Of a stretch of DNA of 64,000 nucleotides, positions 58,113 through 64,000 are shown in pieces. A program made the translations under genes and the position numbers. This DNA is from Ulota crispa (Eukaryota > Streptophyta > Bryopsida > Orthotrichales > Orthotrichaceae). Each line of letters starts with the position of its first letter. Positions within the stretch are counted from its first letter, which is position 1. The notes under the pieces are model-generated. The model searched no databases. It had not been told where the DNA came from and saw only the letters and a program-made list of their open reading frames with translations. The stretch spans positions 9,364,501 through 9,428,500 of the forward strand of contig OY987244.1 in the NCBI GenBank assembly GCA_963920765.1, read 5' to 3'.

Positions 58113-58500
58113 GGGCATCACCACCCGGCCCCCTAATACTTGGCCTACTTCGGGCTTGCAATAGGAGGGGCCATTGGATATGGAGGTCAGGGCCACTCTA
58201 ATGGCATGTTAAGAGGCCAAGTAGCCTTGGGTCTCGCTGTCTCCCTTCTTTTGTGCTCAAAAAGAACAAATTGTGAGCAAATCATCACGTTAGAGGAGAA
58301 AGATGCACCTCTTGTCTCATTAGGTTTTGGAGGCCAAGAGGGTGATTTGAAAACAAGATAATTTTTGGGACCATGACAAATTTTGGGATCACCCTTTCCA
58401 AAAAGTCATCCATTTTTGGGGTTGGGTGGAGTTCTTTTTTGGGAGTAGGCCGGCCTCTTCCCAGAAGGCCATCAGTTTTGTAGGATGGGTGGTGGTGCTC
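58113..58500. repeat. Possible diverged inverted-end element, 388 bp
   Basis: GGGCATCACCACCCGGCC and, inverted, GAGCACCACCACCCATCC are loosely similar. The left flank is TTA and the right flank TCA, so the duplication is not intact. It would lie next to the MITE that ends at 58101. Confidence 0.3.
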
Positions 58501-61206
58501 TCACACGGATCCCCTCACACGGTTTGACGGACACTGTACGCATGTTGACACCCACGGATTGACCCTTGGAGCCGGATTCCTCCACCCTTCCAATTCTGGC
58601 CCTCTGCAAGTTCATCGGGCATTTCGACACCGAAGGTTCAGCTGAAAGAAATGGGTGAAATCTCCAAAACCCTCTAAAAGATGTGCCTAATTGTAGATGA
58701 AAGTTGCTAATGTTAGATATAGTTCTGGATGGTCGTGGATGATTCCATGCATGTTCTTTTACCTGCCTGCGTTCTACGGTACCATTTAAAAATACACAAA
58801 CAAAAGTGGAGCGTGAGAGGAGGAGTTACAGGAGGAAATCTGGCAAAGGACGAAGCAGGAAGACAAAGTCCTTTTCAAAGGGAAGGGGAGAAGAATCTGG
58901 GCTATTAATGTGGTAGAATCATGCTGGCAATGACGGTAGTGATCTGGTACGCAATTTGTGGTCGGTACGTGGGTAGACTTGCAACTGCCAGTCGGTGCTC
59001 TTATTATTCTGCGAGAGATGTGGGTGGGAGGGGCGCCTGATTTGTGGCCGCGATTTACGCGGCCGAACGAGGCGAGAAAGCTCTGGAAGGCATGGCATCT
59101 GCAGATTCCGGAGAGAGAGAGAGAGACGTGTCATTCAAGCAGGCGTGGCAATCGAGGGCAGTGGGAATATTTGGCCGGATTGTTTATTGTACTCGCCAAA
59201 ATCATGGGAGCAGATCAGCCGAAGATTCCTTGATTCATTTTTGACTCCTGCGAGAGTCCTGGCCCCATGGCCTCATCACCCCCATAGTCCCATGGTCCCA
59301 TGGGGGTATGGTCTTATGTTGCTTTTGCCACCGGCCCCATGCCAGTGCTGCTGCTACACTGCCAGTGTCCCAGCCTTGGCCGTAACGCTTGATGGCCATC
59401 GTCGTCCGCAATGAAATCAACGTTGCCGATTGTTGCCGGTTGGAGTGCAAATCTTGAGTTCCCGGGGCACCAGAAGCAATTTTTCGTCCCGGATCGATGT
59501 AATTCAGGTCAGGCCGGCATTCCGGATTGTACCGGATTTGAATTTTTTTCAAAATGTCTGGAGCCGGGCTGGACGGATGGACGGACGGATCAATCAGTGA
59601 ATCCGTGGCAGGGGCGAATCTGCTGGCACCGCAAGTCAGGATTGACTATTGCGGTGGGGCGGGCACCAGGAATGCTGCGAGAATCTGGTGACTGGGAAAG
59701 GAAGAAAAGCAGGAAGGGAAGAGAGGGAAGGGAGGGATGGGGGAGGTAGTGCCGGTCACGCGGTGAGGGCGAAGGCGCGGGGCAGGTAGCGGAGGCGCGT
59801 AGCGTGAAGCACCACGCCAACTGACGGGCTGGCCAGGATCATTATTGGAGATTATACGGTACCATTTTGCCGTGCTAACCTTGCGATTGGTGACGATTCG
59901 TTTGTTGCGACCACCACCACCACATGTTGTTTTCGGAACGGAATTCCTTTGTGCCAGTATATATTTTACACATATATATTCCTATAAAGGAGATAAAGGA
60001 GGCACCCAGAATACGCATGCCCCCTTTCCCGCAACAGAAAGGAACGAATCAATAATACTTTGAAATATTCCTGCCTCCCACTCCCAGCAGTACAGTACCA
60101 CGACTCAATCAAAGTGGCCGATTGCCACGCCGGTGCAGGTAATGTCGCCACAGCGACCAGCAATGGCCATCGCCAGCTGCTTGCCTGCGGGCGAAGTTTC
60201 ACGCCTTCACCCCTTCACTCCCACCCCTTTGAAAAATCAGGAAGAAGAAGAGGAGATACCATGAACATGAATCATGCATGAGCGGGGTTTCTAAATTCAT
60301 TACAGTAGCCTTTTTTTTTTCACTCTGCCAGGACCGGATGGGGTTGGCACGTTGATTGTAGCGTGGAGCGCACGCCGCAACTCCACTGGGCAACGTCGGA
60401 CTCGTAGCAGGTGGCAGGCATGACGATGCCGGCTCTCTGGCTCTGGCTCTGGCGCTGTCGTTCTGGTGGAAGCGGATTGCGAAGGCGAACTCGACGACTT
60501 GATCCGTCGGGACGGGTTCGTGTGCGTCGATCACCAATAAGTCAAAGTGTGCTGATGGCGATGAGCAGCAGTAGCAGCAGCTGGATGGGCATCTGGGCGT
60601 TGAATCGGAGGTACCTACTGATGAGCTGCTGCCGTGGAGGGGCGGGGGTGGGGTGGGGATTGGGGAAGGGTGAGCCGGTGAGGTGGCAACCGGTTGCATC
60701 GTCAACTGCAATTATGGTGCCATGGGGCAAGGAAGGAATCCGTCAAGGGTGGCTGCACCTGGCCGGCACCAACTCACTGCACCTATGATGCTGACCAGTG
60801 ACCACCCCCCCCCGTGTAGGTGGACGGAGTGACCTCATCACTCTTTCGTAATCCCTGGCGCTGCTAAAGCGACGCGAATCACCCCCTCCTGATACCATGC
60901 ACAGATCTGGGAGATCCCAAAGCCCAACCATCCGCCCTTGCTTAGTGCTCCTCTCCTCCATATAGAAAAAACTTTACACTTACGAGTGCCGGTGGTGAAA
61001 CGCGTAGATCTGCAGCCAGAAAAATCATGGCCGACGCGGATGTTAGGGAGAAGATCTTCATTTGTGCAAGTCTTCTTTTCCTGAAACAAGTCACGTACTG
61101 TAGTTGAAACACAGAAAGAACTCAAGGCTCCGTTCAAACTAGCGACCGGATGAAACATGAAAAGTGGCACTCCATCCACTTTTTCATCCACCGTTTCATC
61201 CGTCAT
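58501..61206. other. GC-richer island without recognised repeats; gene not resolved
   Basis: Composition resembles the flanks of the two real genes and no TTAA element is present. On the minus strand, ATG near 59844 opens a 27-codon GC3-rich frame (MILASPSVGV...). TATATATTCCTATAAAGG-like sequence lies near 59980-59998. CT-rich runs lie near 59690-59750. Minus frame 60199-60711 and plus frame 60411-60788 oppose each other and carry no firm motif. An inverted pair around CCACTTTTTCATCC lies at about 61148-61203. It may be a promoter plus short exons, or a noncoding transcript. Confidence 0.3.
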
Positions 61207-62822
61207 TGCATTTTCATGTCATCCAAGAGTGTTGAAGAATAATGTTGCAAGAAAGCAAGAGTATTCATGTTACAAACAAGTTTGGAGCCATCCTAATTGC
61301 TGGCCCCAAAATTTCACTAACTTGTCTGCTAACGTAGTTAAATTGATTGGTGAACTAACAACTTGAAATACCACAAAAACCCTAATTGTGAACACTTCAA
61401 TGGACAAATATTTTAAGCAATGACATTTGAGATAATTTAGTTTGGGGTTGCTAGTTTGAACCAAGCCCAAATCTCTGAATTCTAATCATACTTGGATGCA
61501 ATTCATCCATTTCGCCGTTTGAAACCATTTATTGGTCTCGTCATGAACGCTCGTTGCCCCCAACATGCACCGGCACTGAATATGTTTCTGAACCACTTGT
61601 CTGATTGTCATTGGACTCGTTTACTTTCTTCGACCTTTACAAAGCCAATCCCCATTGCTTGGGACGTTGAGGCAAGAAATAGTAGACTTGCACGTACTCC
61701 TCTCGTGAGCTTGCATGCTGGTGCCACGTGGTGACCGCAATCCTCATGGACATAACATTGTTAACATTCACTAGGGGTTCCCTTTTGCTTCCCCAATATG
61801 AGGACCCCTAGCCAATACGATTCATCAGCTCTTGACCAGTCCCAACAAAAATCTAAAACTGAACTCTCCCCCAAGTATCGTAGGAGGAATATCCTTCCAC
61901 CTGGGGTGAGGTACCTGAGCGGTTTAACAATGTTATAGGGAGTACCCACTATGCCTTGCTTTCGTTGCCACTCCGGAATCATCCCCTCCCTGTCCCTGAT
62001 TCCTCTTTACTGGTTCTTATCTTCCACTTGCCCCCTATCACCTCCACTGTATTATCACTATTGATTTTTGCTGGGGGAAGGAAAGAAATAAAGATAAAGA
62101 AGTAGATACAAACTTTGAAAAATAAAAGGAAAGCCCTCATCACCAGTCCTCGTTCTCTGCTCCGTGCTACTGATTATTCTACTTGTCGTCACCAAGCTTC
62201 TACAGTTCTCCGCCGTGTAACTTGAAATAGTGATCTCTCCGTTCCTAGTCCGCACTTGTCTTTTCAGATGCTTGATAGGGCTGGCGGCATAATTCTTTGA
62301 GTTTCATGTGGCCCTCGCTGCTGCTTCTCTTCCTTTTCTTCTGAAGGTTCGTTCTAAAAAAATTGGAGGTCTTAACCCATTTAGCTGCTGGTGGGGGCAG
62401 TCCCATGAAACACCTAAAGAATAAGAAGTAAAAATAGACTTAGCCTGAATGCCAGGGTTTTCTTTTTTCATTTTGTACAAGGTGTCAAAGTGGCGATTTA
62501 TAGAGTTATAGTGGTGCTTCAAATTTCAACATTCATCCATATAATGGATAGAAAATATCACATTAGCACATATTACATGTCTATAATTTGGTTTTCATTC
62601 ATAATTTGGCAATTTCATCCAAGATTTTTTTAAATTTGAAGCTTTTTTGGCGATTTCATCCAAGGTTTTTGTCACATTTTTTAACTAGATTTTTATTTTT
62701 GGTGTAATCGAGCACCAAATCGCCATAAAAAAAACATTGTTGAATGCATGCAATGATCAATCACATCAAGGAAACAAAACAAGTATAATTTGACATTGGT
62801 GGTTGGGTATGATATTCAGAGG
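61207..62822. other. Spacer with no recognisable gene
   Basis: Frames at 61492-61734 (+) and 61761-61982 (-) are unassigned. Confidence 0.4.
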
Positions 62823-63624
62823 TGAACCCCTGAGCACCCAAAGTGAAGACAAGAAAATGAGGCCAGGAGTGACCATGCTCAAAAAGATAGTACGCCCCGA
62901 GTTGGGAATTTTGATCGGGGAGGATTCACCGTTGAAATAGCAAAAAGGGTGCTTGATGCACCCACCCAGAAATTTGCAAAAATTTTGATCGCACCATTTT
63001 GTAAATTATAATAGTCAAAGTATAGTTGACTATGTGGCAACCGGCCAATTTTAGGGGGTTTGTGGCTTTGGATGCAAAAATCTATGCCTCAAAATAGGCT
63101 ATTTTTTGATGAAATTTAAGTAAGGGATGCGATTTACAAGTATCTTGCTTGCTGCCAAATTTAGTGATGTTCCAACATCCACAAGGTGCTTTTTGAGAGG
63201 CCTAAAGTTGCAAGGCTCACATGGCATGGTGGACAATAGACGGGGATAGGTATAGCCTTGACCTCCACAAGTGCACGGCTCTTGGAGGTATAGTTGCAAA
63301 ACCCTTCTCTAATCTGATGCATTTGTGCCAAAACATCTCTTACGGTATGGAACCGGCAATATTTGGTGGTCTCTATCCTCACACCCAAACCCTAAACTGC
63401 ACAAAATGACATTTTGGCATCTATTTGTCATACTTGACTTGCACAATCTGTGCTTGTACATGCAAGTAACAAAATCCCATCGGTCCACTCTGATGACATG
63501 AGAGTAGTACTGTACCCTAAACCCAAGTATAGTTTTTGGCCAGTACCCCTGATGTGGACAAAATTCTTTTCAAAGTCTGATTTTGGGCACCCCAGTTTGA
63601 GGCGCTGGGGCTCTCAGGGGCTAA
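62823..63624. mobile_element. TTAA-CCC-type element w, 802 bp, ends decayed
   Basis: Starts TGAACCCCTGAGCACCC and ends GGGGCTCTCAGGGGCTAA. Both outer TTAA copies carry one change. Its terminus is shared with element c. Confidence 0.55.
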
Positions 63625-64000
63625 CCCCTAAAGGACCAAGCGATGTTTTCTCCAAAAACTCTTCAAAACTGTCATTTTTAGAGCATCAACCAAATTTGAA
63701 AACAAAAACTTTTTTATGCATATGTAACCATAGGATCTTGTAATAGGATAGTTTGAGAATACTTGGGAAGAATTTCAGAATTTTCCGCCACGTGGGTTGG
63801 AAGATACAACTGTTTGAATGTTCAAAAATATCTTGTGAAAATCGGCAGCTACCCTTCAAAAGGTGGAACTCTTAAGGAAAAAAGGCTGTGTGGGTGGCGC
63901 TTCTCTAGATTACTTATTCCACCTAAGTAGGGTACTTGTCAAATAAGTTTCAAATCATTTGGAATTATACAACATATGGGAAAAAAATAGTAAGCAAAAA
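63621..64000 (+). mobile_element. TTAA-CCC element x, long subfamily, runs off the window
   Basis: Starts CTAACCCCTAAAGGACCAAGC; then CAAAACTGTCATTTTTAG and TAACCATAGGATCTTG as in elements v, h, t and u. It shares its CTAA with the end of element w. Confidence 0.7.

Noticed and set aside
60199-60711. Minus frame with FDLLVIDAHEP, recalling a response-regulator receiver
   Set aside because: Only a few residues fit. The other receiver landmarks are absent, and the flanks are Pro/Ser low-complexity sequence.

Overview
The window reads as nuclear DNA of a land plant. A spliced plastid riboflavin-pathway gene, an intronless GRAS transcription factor and long AT-rich spacers packed with plant-type non-autonomous DNA transposons all point that way. 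The species is not resolvable from the sequence. I recognise only two protein-coding genes in 64 kb, so this is a gene-poor stretch of a medium or large genome. No LTR-retrotransposon or LINE coding sequence stood out, which is unusual for gene-poor plant DNA.

Layout. At 1-3500, on the minus strand, lies PYRD, the pyrimidine deaminase of riboflavin synthesis. Five coding exons are visible, the 3' end runs off the window, and there is a probable 5'-leader exon. One of its introns appears to be GC-AG. A mariner/Stowaway-type element with a TA target-site duplication (TSD) sits directly upstream. From 3.5 to 21.3 kb the DNA is AT-rich and repeat-dominated. From 21.5 to 27.4 kb the composition becomes gene-like and holds one minus-strand gene, a 735-residue GRAS protein. 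Its core is most like SCARECROW-LIKE 3 (SCL3), with a long disordered N-terminus. From 27.5 to 58.5 kb repeats dominate again, with a few unassigned open stretches. From 58.5 to 61.2 kb there is a GC-richer island free of repeats in which I could not resolve a gene. The last 3 kb return to repeats.

The main unexpected structure is a swarm of more than 20 short elements that begin TTAA-CCC and end GGG-TTAA. They make up about one fifth of the window. Several lie back to back and share a single TTAA. One subfamily is about 930 bp long with conserved ends (b, h, o, t, u and v; the end of the window holds another start). Others are 651-bp pairs, complete foldbacks of 230-330 bp, or tiny 53-107-bp hairpins. 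Other transposon types have inserted into them or lie between them. These include a two-copy Mutator-type MITE family with perfect 9-bp TSDs and repeated subunits in its ends, two PIF/Harbinger-type MITEs with TAA TSDs, long foldback elements (one of 876 bp), and small CACTA-like and unclassified inverted repeats.

The two host genes are not functionally linked. PYRD acts in plastid flavin synthesis, and the GRAS protein is a nuclear regulator. Element boundaries were read by eye and are usually good to a few bases. Splice sites are inferred from family alignment from memory plus GT/GC-AG signals.
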